Source: CAIWHR01 sp963734055
GTDB taxonomy: Bacteria; Pseudomonadota; Gammaproteobacteria; Burkholderiales; Casimicrobiaceae
DNA length: 64,000 bases
Direction of reading: 5' to 3'
Assembly (NCBI GenBank): GCA_963734055.1
Contig: CAVTFQ010000008.1
Coordinates: 124,001 to 188,000, forward strand
The notes beneath the pieces were generated by a model, which saw nothing but the letters and a program-made list of their open reading frames with translations, ran no database searches and was not told the origin of the DNA. Made by a program: the position numbers and the translations under genes. Shown here in pieces: positions 25,381 through 34,863 of this stretch. Positions within the stretch are counted from its first letter, which is position 1, and every line of letters starts with the position of its first letter.

Positions 25381-27909
25381 ATGCCCCTGACCCGACGCGA
25401 CTTCATCAAGGCGCAGGCCGCCGCCGCGGCCGCCGCCGTCGCCGGCATCGACCTCCCGGCGAGCGCAGCGACGCAGGCGGCGGCGCCGTCGGGCGCCTTC
25501 GCGATCAAGTGGGACAAGGCGCCCTGCCGCTTCTGCGGCACCGGATGCGGCGTGCTCGTCGGCACCAAGGACGGTCGCGTCGTCGCGACGCAGGGCGATC
25601 CCGACGCGCCGGTCAACCGGGGCCTCGCCTGCGTGAAGGGATACTTCCTGTCGCGGATCCTGTACGGCAGCGATCGGCTGACGACGCCTCTCCTGCGCAA
25701 GAAGAACGGGGTCTACGACAAGAACGGCGAGTTCACGCCGGTGTCGTGGAACGAGGCCTTCGACGTGATGGCCGCGAAGTGGAAGGAGTCGCTCGCGAAG
25801 AAGGGCCCGACCTCGGTGGGGATGTTCGGCTCCGGCCAGTGGACGATCTGGGAAGGCTACGCGGCGGCGAAGCTGTTCAAGGCCGGCTTCCGCAGCAACA
25901 ACCTCGACCCGAACGCGCGTCACTGCATGGCGAGCGCGGTCGCGGGCTTCATGCGCACGTTCGGCATCGACGAGCCGATGGGCTGCTACGACGACCTCGA
26001 GCAGGCCGATGCCTTCGTGCTGTGGGGCTCGAACATGGCCGAGATGCATCCGGTCCTGTGGTCGCGCCTCGCCGATCGCAGGCTGTCGACGCCGCACGTG
26101 AAGGTCGCGGTGCTCTCGACGTTCGAGCACCGGAGCTTCGACCTCGCCGACCTGCCGATCGTGTTCACGCCGCAGGCCGACATGGCGATCCTCAACTACC
26201 TCTGCAACTACATCATCACCAAGGGCAAGGTGAACACCGGGTTCGTGACGAAGAACGTCGCGTTCATGCGCGGCGTGACCGACATCGGCTACGGCCTCCG
26301 GCCGAACCATCCGGCGGAGAAGGGCCAGAAGAACAACGGCTACGCGGGCCCCGACGGCACGCCGACGGGCGACCCGAACCACGCCGACCGGATCACCTAC
26401 GAGGAGTTCGCCCGATTCGTCGCCGAATACACCGCCGAGAAGACCTCGAAGATCTCCGGCGTGCCGGTGCGCGATCTCGAGGCGCTCGCCGAGATCTATG
26501 CCGACCCGAAGCTGAAGGTCGTGTCGTACTGGACGATGGGCTTCAACCAGCACACGCGCGGCACGTGGGTCAACAACATGATCTACAACGTGCACCTGCT
26601 CACGGGCAAGATCGCCGAGCCGGGCAACGGGCCGTTCTCGCTGACCGGCCAGCCGTCCGCCTGCGGCACGGCGCGGGAGGTCGGCACGTTCTCGCACCGG
26701 CTGCCCGCCGACATGGTCGTCGTGAATCCGAAGCATCGGCAGATCACCGAGGAGATCTGGCAGCTGCCCGAGGGCACGCTCCCCGACCAGCCGGGCTTCC
26801 ACGCGGTGCTCCAGAGCCGGATGCTGAAGGACGGCAAGCTCAACTGCTACTGGACGATGACGACCAACAACATGCAGGCCGGTCCGAACATCAACCAGGA
26901 GATCTACCCCGGCTGGCGCAACCCCGAGAACTTCGTCGTCGTCTCCGACGCCTATCCGACCGTTTCCGCGCTCGCGGCCGACCTGGTCCTGCCGGCGGCG
27001 ATGTGGGTCGAGAAGGAAGGCGCCTACGGCAACTCCGAACGGCGCACGCAGTTCTGGCGGCAGCAGGTGAAGGCGCCGGGCGAAGCGCGGTCCGACCTGT
27101 GGCAACTCCTGGAGTTCTCGAAGCGCTTCAAGGTCGAGGAGGTCTGGCCGCCCGAGCTCATCGCGAGGAAGCCGCAATACAAGGGCAAGACGCTCTTCGA
27201 CGTGCTCTACGCCAACGGCGTCGTCGACCGCTATCCGCTCAAGGACCTCCAGGCCGGCTACGACAACGACGACTCGCAGCTCATCGGCTTCTACGCGCAA
27301 AAGGGGCTGTTCGAGGAATACCGGAAGTTCGGCGTCGGCCACGCGCACGACCTGGCCGAGTTCGACGCCTACCACAAGGCGCGCGGGCTCCGCTGGCCCG
27401 TGGTCGACGGCAAGGAGACGCTCTGGCGGTTCCGCGAAGGCTACGATCCGTACGTCAAGACCGGCGAAGGCGTGCGCTTCTACGGCAAGCCCGACGGCCG
27501 CGCGGTGATCTACGCACTGCCCTGGGTGCCGGCGGTCGAAGTCCCCGACAAGGAGTTCGACCTGTGGCTCTGCACGGGACGCGTCCTCGAGCACTGGCAC
27601 ACGGGAACGATGACCCGCCGCGTGGTCGAGCTGCATCGCGCCGTTCCCGAGGCGGTCGTGTTCATGCATCCGGATGACGCGCGCGCCCGCGGCCTGCAGC
27701 GCGGCATGGAATGCAGGGTTGCGTCGCGCCGCGGCGAGATCGTCGCGCACGTCGAGACGCGGGGCCGCAACAAGCCTCCCCCGGGGCTCGTGTTCGTCCC
27801 CTTCTTCGACGAGAGCAAGCTCGTGAACAAGCTCACGCTCGACGCGACGTGCCCGATCTCGAAGGAGACGGACTTCAAGAAGTGCGCCGTCAAGGTGACC
27901 AAGATCTGA
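25381..27909 (+). CDS. napA: Periplasmic nitrate reductase catalytic subunit
   Basis: NapA reduces nitrate to nitrite in the periplasm with a bis-MGD molybdenum centre and a 4Fe-4S cluster. The 842-residue precursor has a Tat signal (TRRDFIK, then an Ala-rich helix). Cluster cysteines are C49, C52, C56 and C84, and the probable Mo-ligating C182 lies in NARHCMAS. The C-terminal MGD-binding domain (LCTGRVLEHWHTGTMTRR) is complete. Electrons would arrive from NapB and NapC, encoded directly downstream. Confidence 0.98.
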   Translation: MPLTRRDFIKAQAAAAAAAVAGIDLPASAATQAAAPSGAFAIKWDKAPCRFCGTGCGVLVGTKDGRVVATQGDPDAPVNRGLACVKGYFLSRILYGSDRLTTPLLRKKNGVYDKNGEFTPVSWNEAFDVMAAKWKESLAKKGPTSVGMFGSGQWTIWEGYAAAKLFKAGFRSNNLDPNARHCMASAVAGFMRTFGIDEPMGCYDDLEQADAFVLWGSNMAEMHPVLWSRLADRRLSTPHVKVAVLSTFEHRSFDLADLPIVFTPQADMAILNYLCNYIITKGKVNTGFVTKNVAFMRGVTDIGYGLRPNHPAEKGQKNNGYAGPDGTPTGDPNHADRITYEEFARFVAEYTAEKTSKISGVPVRDLEALAEIYADPKLKVVSYWTMGFNQHTRGTWVNNMIYNVHLLTGKIAEPGNGPFSLTGQPSACGTAREVGTFSHRLPADMVVVNPKHRQITEEIWQLPEGTLPDQPGFHAVLQSRMLKDGKLNCYWTMTTNNMQAGPNINQEIYPGWRNPENFVVVSDAYPTVSALAADLVLPAAMWVEKEGAYGNSERRTQFWRQQVKAPGEARSDLWQLLEFSKRFKVEEVWPPELIARKPQYKGKTLFDVLYANGVVDRYPLKDLQAGYDNDDSQLIGFYAQKGLFEEYRKFGVGHAHDLAEFDAYHKARGLRWPVVDGKETLWRFREGYDPYVKTGEGVRFYGKPDGRAVIYALPWVPAVEVPDKEFDLWLCTGRVLEHWHTGTMTRRVVELHRAVPEAVVFMHPDDARARGLQRGMECRVASRRGEIVAHVETRGRNKPPPGLVFVPFFDESKLVNKLTLDATCPISKETDFKKCAVKVTKI

Positions 27910-27983
27910 AACGGCCGCGCTTGCGCGACGACCTCGTCCCGCCCGTTCCGGCGCACCCACCGATTCGACCGAAGGAGCGACGC

Positions 27984-28493
27984 ATGCGTGCCCTCGCCCG
28001 ACTGATTCTTCACCTCGCCCTGCTGGCGGTGCTCGCGACGACGCTCGTGGCCGTCGCGGCGATGGCCGCGCCGCCCGTGCCGGCGGCGCCTTCGGCCGCG
28101 GCTCCCGCGGCGTCGGCCAACCTGCGGTCGCTGCGGGGCGATACGCCGATCGACGAGACCAGCGAGTCCGACGTCTCGAAGCTCAATCGCGACCGGCCGC
28201 CGCTGCCGCGCGCCTCGTCCGTCGAGCCGCCGCTGATCCCGCACTCCATCCGCGGCTACCAGATCACGAAGAACTTCAACAAGTGCATGGACTGCCATGC
28301 CTGGGACAAGACGAGGGACTCGGGAGCGACGCGCGTGAGCGAAACGCACTTCAAGGGCTATGACGGGCGCAAGCTCGACAACATCTCGCCGCGCCGCTAC
28401 GTGTGCACGATCTGCCACGTGCCGGCCGGGGATGCCCCCCCGCTCGTCGTGAACACGTTCCAGCCCGCGCCCGAGCTCGCGCCCAAGCGCTAG
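27984..28493 (+). CDS. napB: Diheme cytochrome c subunit NapB
   Basis: This 169-residue periplasmic electron-transfer partner of NapA has a signal peptide, then two heme sites, CMDCH (from residue 101) and CTICH (from residue 141). The NapB segments IPHSIRGYQITKNFNKC and VSETHF.GYDGR are visible. A GAAGGAG ribosome-binding site precedes ATG 27984. It lies between napA and napC, as expected. Confidence 0.96.
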   Translation: MRALARLILHLALLAVLATTLVAVAAMAAPPVPAAPSAAAPAASANLRSLRGDTPIDETSESDVSKLNRDRPPLPRASSVEPPLIPHSIRGYQITKNFNKCMDCHAWDKTRDSGATRVSETHFKGYDGRKLDNISPRRYVCTICHVPAGDAPPLVVNTFQPAPELAPKR

Positions 28494-28523
28494 CCGCATC
28501 GCCGACACCGAGGGAGACCCCGA

Positions 28524-29174
28524 ATGCAGAACCTCAACCACGGCGAAGGTGTCCTCGGGCGCCTGTGGCGCCGGATCAAGGCCGCGGGGCCGCTGTTCGT
28601 CGCCGGCACGTTCGTCACGGGCATGCTCGCGTGGGGCGCCTTCAACTGGACGCTCGAGCTCACCAACACCGAGACGTTCTGCATCTCGTGCCACGAGATG
28701 CGGGAGAACGTGTTCAAGGAGTACCGCAACACGACCCATTACCAGAATGGGACCGGCGTGCGCGCGACGTGCCCCGACTGCCACGTTCCGAAGGACTGGA
28801 CGCACAAGATCGTCCGCAAGATCCAGGCGTCGAACGAGCTCTGGCACCACATGATCGGCAGCGTCGACACTCCCGAGAAGTTCAACGCGAAGCGACTTCG
28901 GCTCGCGCAGAGCGAATGGGCCCGGATGCGCAGCACCGATTCGCGCGAGTGCCGCAACTGCCATCGCTTCGACTACATGGACTTCGCGGAGCAGAGCCGG
29001 CGCGGCTCCGCGCAGCATCAAAAGGGATTCAACGAGGGCAAGACGTGCATCGACTGCCACAAAGGCATCGCGCACACGCTGCCCCCGATCGAGCAGAACA
29101 TCGGGGCGCCCAAGCTCGGCGCCGGCGAAACCGCGCCCGATGCGGCAGCCGGACGGAGGCAGTCGAACTCGTAG
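28524..29174 (+). CDS. napC: Tetraheme quinol dehydrogenase NapC
   Basis: NapC is a membrane-anchored NapC/NirT-family cytochrome that passes electrons from quinol to NapB/NapA. The 216-residue protein has one N-terminal membrane helix (AGPLFVAGTFVTGMLAWGAF). Four heme motifs follow at residues 53 (CISCH), 83 (CPDCH), 143 (CRNCH) and 175 (CIDCH). It ends the napDABC operon. The napE, F, G and H genes are absent from the window. Confidence 0.97.
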   Translation: MQNLNHGEGVLGRLWRRIKAAGPLFVAGTFVTGMLAWGAFNWTLELTNTETFCISCHEMRENVFKEYRNTTHYQNGTGVRATCPDCHVPKDWTHKIVRKIQASNELWHHMIGSVDTPEKFNAKRLRLAQSEWARMRSTDSRECRNCHRFDYMDFAEQSRRGSAQHQKGFNEGKTCIDCHKGIAHTLPPIEQNIGAPKLGAGETAPDAAAGRRQSNS

Positions 29175-29388
29175 CCCGGGCCGGCGCGGGACCGCCCCGC
29201 CCGGCTTGCCGGGTTCGCACGTGCCGCCGCACCGCGCAACGGCCGACCGTATCAACTTACGATGGGAACCCCGCCCGCAGGCCAAGGCGGCGGAGGCTCT
29301 TTGACTCCGCTCTCAACCAACCGGAGGAGCGAAGCGGAAACCCCTCCATCCCAGGATTTCGGGAACGACCAAGCCGCGGCGCGCGGCC

Positions 29389-29571
29389 CTATTCGGCGGT
29401 CCAGCTCGGCTCGAGCCCGACCCGGGCGAGACCGTCGCGCGCGACCGACTCCTCGGCGGCCGCAGCATGCTCATCCTCCCGCGACGACACCGCCATCAGC
29501 GCGAACACCATGAATCCGGCCGATCCACCGAGCAGGAATGCCGCAACCACCCACCACACTGACGTCATCAT
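29389..29571 (-). CDS. Small single-pass membrane protein, unknown
   Basis: A possible 60-residue protein starts at 29571 with two consecutive Met codons and an AAAGGT-type ribosome-binding site. It has one membrane helix (VWWVVAAFLLGGSAGFMVFA) and a charged tail. It looks like the many short membrane proteins of unknown role (DUF3789-like in layout), but I cannot assign a family firmly. It faces napC convergently. Confidence 0.5.
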   Translation of the reverse strand: MMTSVWWVVAAFLLGGSAGFMVFALMAVSSREDEHAAAAEESVARDGLARVGLEPSWTAE

Positions 29572-29931
29572 GACCTTTTGGTTACAAGCCTCATACAGGT
29601 TTAGTACACCCTCGGGCATTTGTCCAGGTCGCGTTGCATACGACATCTTGTAGCGGAGCCTCCCAACAACCGCTAGAACTCGTGGTGCCGCCGTCCCAGG
29701 CATTTCGGCGCCGCCCACGGTGTTTACTGTATACGACAGCGTTCCGGGGCGCCTTGACGGCGGTCAAGCGCCGGTCCGTTACCCCGGCGAGGCCGGGCCT
29801 TCCCGCCGGCATCCCTGTCCCCCTCCCGGTTGACCCATGTCAGCGTAGCTCCGTCGGCCGCGGCCGAGAATGTCTCCATGGGTCAGGTGCCTCGGCTGTT
29901 CACGGTGCAAGGATTTCCCGGGAGTCTCCAT
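29572..29931. other. Gene-free 360-bp divergent intergenic region
   Basis: I see no protein gene here. The region separates the small membrane protein (minus strand) from ppdK (plus strand). It holds the TTGAC-N4-GTCAA palindrome at 29754-29767; otherwise nothing recognisable. Confidence 0.6.
29754..29767. promoter_or_regulatory. FNR/Dnr-type palindrome upstream of ppdK
   Basis: TTGACGGCGGTCAA is a perfect TTGAC-N4-GTCAA palindrome, the shape of FNR/NNR/Dnr sites (TTGAT-N4-ATCAA). It lies about 165 bp before the ppdK start and 580 bp after napC. Confidence 0.5.
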
Positions 29932-32730
29932 ATGGCTGCGAGCCGGTTTGTCTACACGTTCGAAGAAGGCAACCCCGCCGACAAGATGCTGCTCGGCGGC
30001 AAGGGTGCGAACCTGTGCGCGATGACCCAGATCGGTCTCGATGTTCCGCCCGGATTCGTCATCTCGACCGCGGCCTGCCTCGCCTACCTCGACCGGAACG
30101 CCCTCCCCGACGACCTGATGGCCGACGTCCGGGCCCACGTCGCGACGCTCGAGCGCAAGACCGGCAAGCGCTTCGGCGACGCCGCGAATCCGCTCCTGGT
30201 CTCGGTGCGATCCGGCTCGGCGATGTCGATGCCCGGGATGATGGACACGATCCTGAACCTGGGTCTCAACGAGGCGACGCTCGCGGGGCTGATCCGCGCC
30301 ACCGGCAATCCGCGCTTCGGCTGCGACGCGTGGCGGCGCTTCGTCCAGCTGTTCGGCAAGATCGCGCTCGGCGTCCCCGACGAGATGTTCGACGAGGCGA
30401 TGACGGCGGCCAAGCGCGCGCACGACGCGAAGAACGACGTCGACCTCGACGCCGAGGCGCTGCGGGCGCTCGCGTCGAGATTCCTCGAGATCTGCCGCGA
30501 GCACACCGGTGCGGCGTTCCCGGACGATCCCCACGAGCAGCTCCGGCTCGCAATTGAAGCGGTGTTCCGCTCGTGGAACGGCAAGCGCGCGATCGACTAC
30601 CGCCGACAGTTCCGCATCACCAAGGACATGGCGAACGGCACCGCGGTCAACGTCGTCGCGATGGTGTTCGGCAACCTCGGCGAGGACTCCGCGACGGGCG
30701 TGGGCTTCACCCGCAATCCCGGCACCGGCGAGAACGCCATCTACGGCGAGTATCTCGTCAACGCGCAGGGTGAGGACGTCGTCGCCGGCATCCGCACGCC
30801 GAAGCCGATCGCTGCGATGGCGGCCGAGATGCCGGCGCTGCATCGTGAGCTCGTGGCGCTCCGCGACAAGCTCGAGGCGCATTACAAGGAAGTGCAGGAT
30901 TTCGAGTTCACGATCGAGCGCGGCCACCTCTATTGCCTGCAGACCCGCAACGGCAAGATGAACGCGCGGGCGATGGTCGTCACCTCCGTCGAGATGTGCG
31001 GAGAGGGCCTGATCAGCCGCGAGCGGGCGCTCGCGCGGATCAACCCATCGCTGCTGGAGCAGCTCCTCGTGCCGACGCTCGACCCGAGGCAGGCGGCGAC
31101 GCCGCTCGCGCAGGGGCTTCCGGCCTCGCCGGGCGCGGCGTCCGGCACCATCGTCTTCGACGCCGACACCGCCGAACAGCGTGGCAAGCTCGGAGAGAAG
31201 GTCGTCCTCGTCCGCGAGGAGACCAAGCCCGAGGATATCCACGGCTTCTTCGCGGCGCAGGCGATCCTGACCTCGCGCGGCGGCAAGACCTCGCACGCGG
31301 CGGTCGTCGCGCGCGGGATGGGCAAGCCCTGCGTCTCCGGCTGCGAGGCGATCCGGATCGACGTTCGCGAGCGCCGCGCCGACATTGGCGGCACGGTGCT
31401 GCGCGAAGGCGATCTCATCACGGTCGACGGCTCGACCGGCAACGTCTATGCGGGAGCGATCCCGACGGTCGAGGCCGAGTTCTTTCCGGAGCTCGCGACG
31501 CTCCTGGGCTGGGCGGACGGCGTCGCCCGGCTCGCGGTGCTCGCCAACGCGGACACGCCGCGCGACGCGGCCCGCGCGCGGCAATACGGAGCGAAGGGGA
31601 TCGGGCTCTGCCGCACCGAGCGGATGTTCAACGACAGCGAGCGGCTGCCGATCGTGCAGGAGATGATCCTGGCCGAGACCAAGGAGGCGCGGCGGGCAGC
31701 CCTCGACCGGCTGCTGCCGATCCAGCGTGGCGATTTCAAGGGCATCTTCGAGGCGATGGCCGGCCTGCCGGTCACGATCCGGCTGCTCGATCCGCCGATG
31801 CACGAATTCCTGCCGACCGCTTCGCAGCTCGAGTTCGAGATCGACCAGCTGCGCCACCTCCAGCGCACGACCCGCACGATCGCGGAACTGCCGGGCACGC
31901 TCAAGCTCCTCGACCCGGAGCTGCCCCGCGACTACGTCGAAAGCTTGTCCAAGCTGCAGCAGAGCCTTACGCACTACCGGGACACCCAGCGCGACGGCAC
32001 GCTGCTCGCGCGGCGCGAGGCGCTGCTCAAGACCGTTCATCTGCTCTCCGAGGTCAACCCGATGCTCGGGCACCGCGGCGTGCGGCTGGGAATCTCCTAT
32101 CCGGAAATCTACGAGATGCAGATCCGGGCGATCCTCGAAGCCGCTGCCGAGTGCGTGAAGGAAGGCATCGACGCGCATCCCGAGATCATGGTGCCGCAGG
32201 TCGCGACCGCCGAGGAGCTCAAGCGGGTGAAGGCGATCGTCGATGCGGTGCGGGCCGAGATCGAGACGCGCGACCGCATCAGGCTGCGCTTCAGGTTCGG
32301 CACGATGGTCGAAGTCGTGCGCGCGTGCCTGCGGGCCGCGCGGCTGGCCGAGGTCGCCGAGTTCTTCTCGTTCGGCACCAACGACCTCTCGCAGGCGACG
32401 TTCTCGTTCTCGCGCGAGGATGCCGAGAACAAGTTCCTGCCGCTCTACCTCGAGAGCGGCATCCTGCGCGACAACCCGTTCGAGGTGCTCGACGTGAAGG
32501 GCGTCGGCCGGCTGATGAAGCTCGCGGTCGACTGGGGCCGCGAGGCGAGGCCCGACCTCGTCATCGGCATCTGCGGCGAGCACGGCGGGCATCCGGACTC
32601 GATCCGGTTCTGCCACTACGCGGGCCTCGACTACGTCTCGTGCTCGGCCCCGCGCGTGCCCATCGCGCGCCTCGCCGCGGCGCAGGCGAAGCTCCGCGAG
32701 GCGGAGTACGACGAGTCGATTTTCGAGTGA
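29932..32730 (+). CDS. ppdK: Pyruvate, phosphate dikinase
   Basis: PPDK interconverts pyruvate + ATP + Pi and PEP + AMP + PPi; in bacteria it can serve PPi-dependent glycolysis or gluconeogenesis. The 932-residue protein has the ATP-grasp domain (LLGGKGANLCAM), the swivelling phosphohistidine domain (GGKTSHAAVVARGMGKPCV, His near 454) and the PEP/pyruvate TIM barrel with the CGEHGG cysteine near residue 880. I chose ATG 29932 (MAASRFVYTFEEGN), the family start, over in-frame starts at 29830 and 29878. Confidence 0.97.
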   Translation: MAASRFVYTFEEGNPADKMLLGGKGANLCAMTQIGLDVPPGFVISTAACLAYLDRNALPDDLMADVRAHVATLERKTGKRFGDAANPLLVSVRSGSAMSMPGMMDTILNLGLNEATLAGLIRATGNPRFGCDAWRRFVQLFGKIALGVPDEMFDEAMTAAKRAHDAKNDVDLDAEALRALASRFLEICREHTGAAFPDDPHEQLRLAIEAVFRSWNGKRAIDYRRQFRITKDMANGTAVNVVAMVFGNLGEDSATGVGFTRNPGTGENAIYGEYLVNAQGEDVVAGIRTPKPIAAMAAEMPALHRELVALRDKLEAHYKEVQDFEFTIERGHLYCLQTRNGKMNARAMVVTSVEMCGEGLISRERALARINPSLLEQLLVPTLDPRQAATPLAQGLPASPGAASGTIVFDADTAEQRGKLGEKVVLVREETKPEDIHGFFAAQAILTSRGGKTSHAAVVARGMGKPCVSGCEAIRIDVRERRADIGGTVLREGDLITVDGSTGNVYAGAIPTVEAEFFPELATLLGWADGVARLAVLANADTPRDAARARQYGAKGIGLCRTERMFNDSERLPIVQEMILAETKEARRAALDRLLPIQRGDFKGIFEAMAGLPVTIRLLDPPMHEFLPTASQLEFEIDQLRHLQRTTRTIAELPGTLKLLDPELPRDYVESLSKLQQSLTHYRDTQRDGTLLARREALLKTVHLLSEVNPMLGHRGVRLGISYPEIYEMQIRAILEAAAECVKEGIDAHPEIMVPQVATAEELKRVKAIVDAVRAEIETRDRIRLRFRFGTMVEVVRACLRAARLAEVAEFFSFGTNDLSQATFSFSREDAENKFLPLYLESGILRDNPFEVLDVKGVGRLMKLAVDWGREARPDLVIGICGEHGGHPDSIRFCHYAGLDYVSCSAPRVPIARLAAAQAKLREAEYDESIFE

Positions 32731-32740
32731 AGGAGCGCCC

Positions 32741-33310
32741 GTGGCGGGCGAACGGGTGGCCGGCGCGCGGTTCTGCCTCTGGGACCGCGCGGCGATCGAG
32801 GGCGTGCTCGACCGGATGGCGTTCGCGGCGGCGGCGCTCCTGCGCGGCTGTGAGGATCCGCTGCTCCTCGGCATCCTGCGTCGCGGTGCTCCCCTCGCGC
32901 AGATGCTGCAGACGCGACTCGCGACGCGCTACGCGCTCGACGTGCCGCGCTACGACCTGAAGCTGAAGCGATACGCCGACGACCTCGCGCTCGTGCACCC
33001 CGACACGGAGCTGACCGAGAACGCGGAGTTCTCCGCCCGCAGGCTCGAGCGCGCGACCGTGCTCGTCGTCGACGACGTCCTCTATCGAGGCCACTCGCTC
33101 GCGCGGGTGCTCGCCTACCTGTCGCAGCGGCAGGCGCCGGTGATCCGCGCCGCCGTGCTCGTCGATCGCTGCGCGGCACAGTTGCCGGTCCACGCGGACG
33201 TCGTCGGCATAAGGCTGCAGGCAGCGCCCGGCGACGTCGTCGAGTGCAACGTCCCCCCCTACGAGGACGAGCTCAGGATCGAGCTCTTGCGCCCGACGAT
33301 CCGGCCCTAG
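32741..33310 (+). CDS. PyrR-like phosphoribosyltransferase
   Basis: This 189-residue type I phosphoribosyltransferase starts at GTG, 10 bp after ppdK. The PRPP loop VLVVDDVLYRGHS is clear, and ILRRGAPLA and the long flexible hood region match PyrR-type proteins. PyrR either regulates pyrimidine genes by RNA binding or acts as a uracil phosphoribosyltransferase. No pyr genes are nearby, so the specific role is inferred from family only. It is probably co-transcribed with ppdK. Confidence 0.82.
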   Translation: MAGERVAGARFCLWDRAAIEGVLDRMAFAAAALLRGCEDPLLLGILRRGAPLAQMLQTRLATRYALDVPRYDLKLKRYADDLALVHPDTELTENAEFSARRLERATVLVVDDVLYRGHSLARVLAYLSQRQAPVIRAAVLVDRCAAQLPVHADVVGIRLQAAPGDVVECNVPPYEDELRIELLRPTIRP

Positions 33311-33328
33311 GAGCTGTCGGAGCCGGAG

Positions 33329-34777
33329 TCATTCCGCGGGATGCAGCTCCGCGAGCTTGCGCCGCAGGAGTTTGCCCGTCGCCGTGCGCGGCAAGGCCGG
33401 CATCGCCCGCAGGCAGCACGGGCGCTGGTAGGGAGGCAGGGCGCCGGTGACGCTTGCGAGCGCCGCCGCCGCGGATTCCGGGTCCGCGCCGTCGCGCAGC
33501 GCATAGTAGAAGGCGATCGCCCCGACTCCATCGGCATCCGCCACCGACACCGCCGCACCCTCGGCGATCGCGGCCGACGCTCCCGCCAGGCGCTCCTCCA
33601 GCGCGACCAGGTCCACCCATCGCCCGCGGACCTTGACGAGCGCATCCTCGCGCCCGCCGAAGCGCCACGTGCCGCCTTCGCCGCGCAGGAACAGGTCCGC
33701 CGGGCAGAACGCGCCGTCGCGGAAGTATTCCGCCTGGGCGTCCGGGCGCTCGAAATAGCCGAGCGAAAGCGTCGGCGCGCGGATCGCGACGCGCGTCGGC
33801 CGCGCAGGATCGGCCTCCAGGGCGCGGATCTCGACGCCGGGCGCCGGCAAGAAGCCGCCGCCTTCGGTCGCGTCGACGAGGACGAGGCACAACGTCTCCG
33901 AAGCGCCGTAGCCATCGACGATCGGCAGGTCCGCCTGCCGGCGCCACTCCGCGCGGAGGTTCGCGGGCAGCGCCTCGCCCGCCGAGACGCAGACGCGAAT
34001 GCCGCGGTCGCGAAAGCGGGGCGCGCAGCCTTCCTTGAGCAGCGCGCGATACATCGACGGCACGGTGAAGAATACCGTCGGGCGCTCACGCTCGACGATG
34101 GCGGTCACCTTGGCGGCCGTGGGCCAGTCGGATTCGAGAATGACGCTCGCGCCGAGCGCGAGCCCCGAGAACAGGCTGTTGGCCTGCGGGTACGCGAAGA
34201 ACAGCTTCGACGTCGCGAACAGGCGATCGCCGGGCCCGACGTGCAGAATTTCGGCGACGACGCGCCAGCAGTGCTGCGCGAACCGCTGCGGATGGACGAC
34301 GGCCTTGGGCTTGCCGGACGTTCCGGACGAGTGGCCCCAGAAGGCCGGCGCCTCCTCGTCGCTCCGATGCGGGGCGACCGCCTCGACGTTCCGCTGCGCG
34401 CGAGTCCATTCGTCGAGCGTCACGAGCCGGTCGTGCCACGTTGCGAGGGTCCCGTCGCGCGACTCGGCCAGGACCCATCGGAACCGCGCATCCGAGAGAA
34501 TCGTCTCCCATTCCGTCGCGCCGAGCCGCGGATTGACGCCGACGGCCACGCCGCCGGCCCAGATCGCGCCGAGAAACGCGGTGACCCAGGGGACGCCGTC
34601 GGGCAGCTTGACCGCGACCCGATCGCCGGGCTCGAGGCCGCGTCGTTGCCAGTCGCCCGCCGCGCGGGCCACGGCGGCGCGCAGTTCGGCATACGTGACG
34701 CGCTCGTCGCCGCACGCGAGCGCAACGTCGCCGGGTTCGCCGCGCGTGAGCAGCACGTCGGCTGCGTTGATCGTCAT
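33329..34777 (-). CDS. Acyl/aryl-CoA ligase (benzoate-CoA ligase-like)
   Basis: This 482-residue ANL-superfamily enzyme adenylates a carboxylic acid and forms its CoA thioester. The P-loop HSSGTSGKPKAVVHPQ, the A5-type YGASET and the C-terminal lysine motif LPRTATGKLLRRKL are all present. LFFAYPQANSLFSGL resembles the substrate pocket region of benzoate-CoA ligases, so an aromatic acid is possible. It is convergent with the phosphoribosyltransferase. Confidence 0.87.
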   Translation of the reverse strand: MTINAADVLLTRGEPGDVALACGDERVTYAELRAAVARAAGDWQRRGLEPGDRVAVKLPDGVPWVTAFLGAIWAGGVAVGVNPRLGATEWETILSDARFRWVLAESRDGTLATWHDRLVTLDEWTRAQRNVEAVAPHRSDEEAPAFWGHSSGTSGKPKAVVHPQRFAQHCWRVVAEILHVGPGDRLFATSKLFFAYPQANSLFSGLALGASVILESDWPTAAKVTAIVERERPTVFFTVPSMYRALLKEGCAPRFRDRGIRVCVSAGEALPANLRAEWRRQADLPIVDGYGASETLCLVLVDATEGGGFLPAPGVEIRALEADPARPTRVAIRAPTLSLGYFERPDAQAEYFRDGAFCPADLFLRGEGGTWRFGGREDALVKVRGRWVDLVALEERLAGASAAIAEGAAVSVADADGVGAIAFYYALRDGADPESAAAALASVTGALPPYQRPCCLRAMPALPRTATGKLLRRKLAELHPAE

Positions 34778-34863
34778 GGCTGCGCCTTATCCCTGAGCCG
34801 GGATCATGGGCGCGCGCGTCGAGAACGACCTTGACGAATCTCAAGGCGCGGGCCGCCTGCTCC

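Noticed and set aside
24895..27960. Minus-strand open frame of over 1,000 codons covering napA
   Set aside because: It is an antisense shadow of napDA; real protease similarity begins only at 24894.
29779..32874. Minus-strand 1031-codon frame opposite ppdK
   Set aside because: Antisense shadow with Arg/Asp/Glu-rich low-complexity sequence; ppdK on the plus strand is unambiguous.
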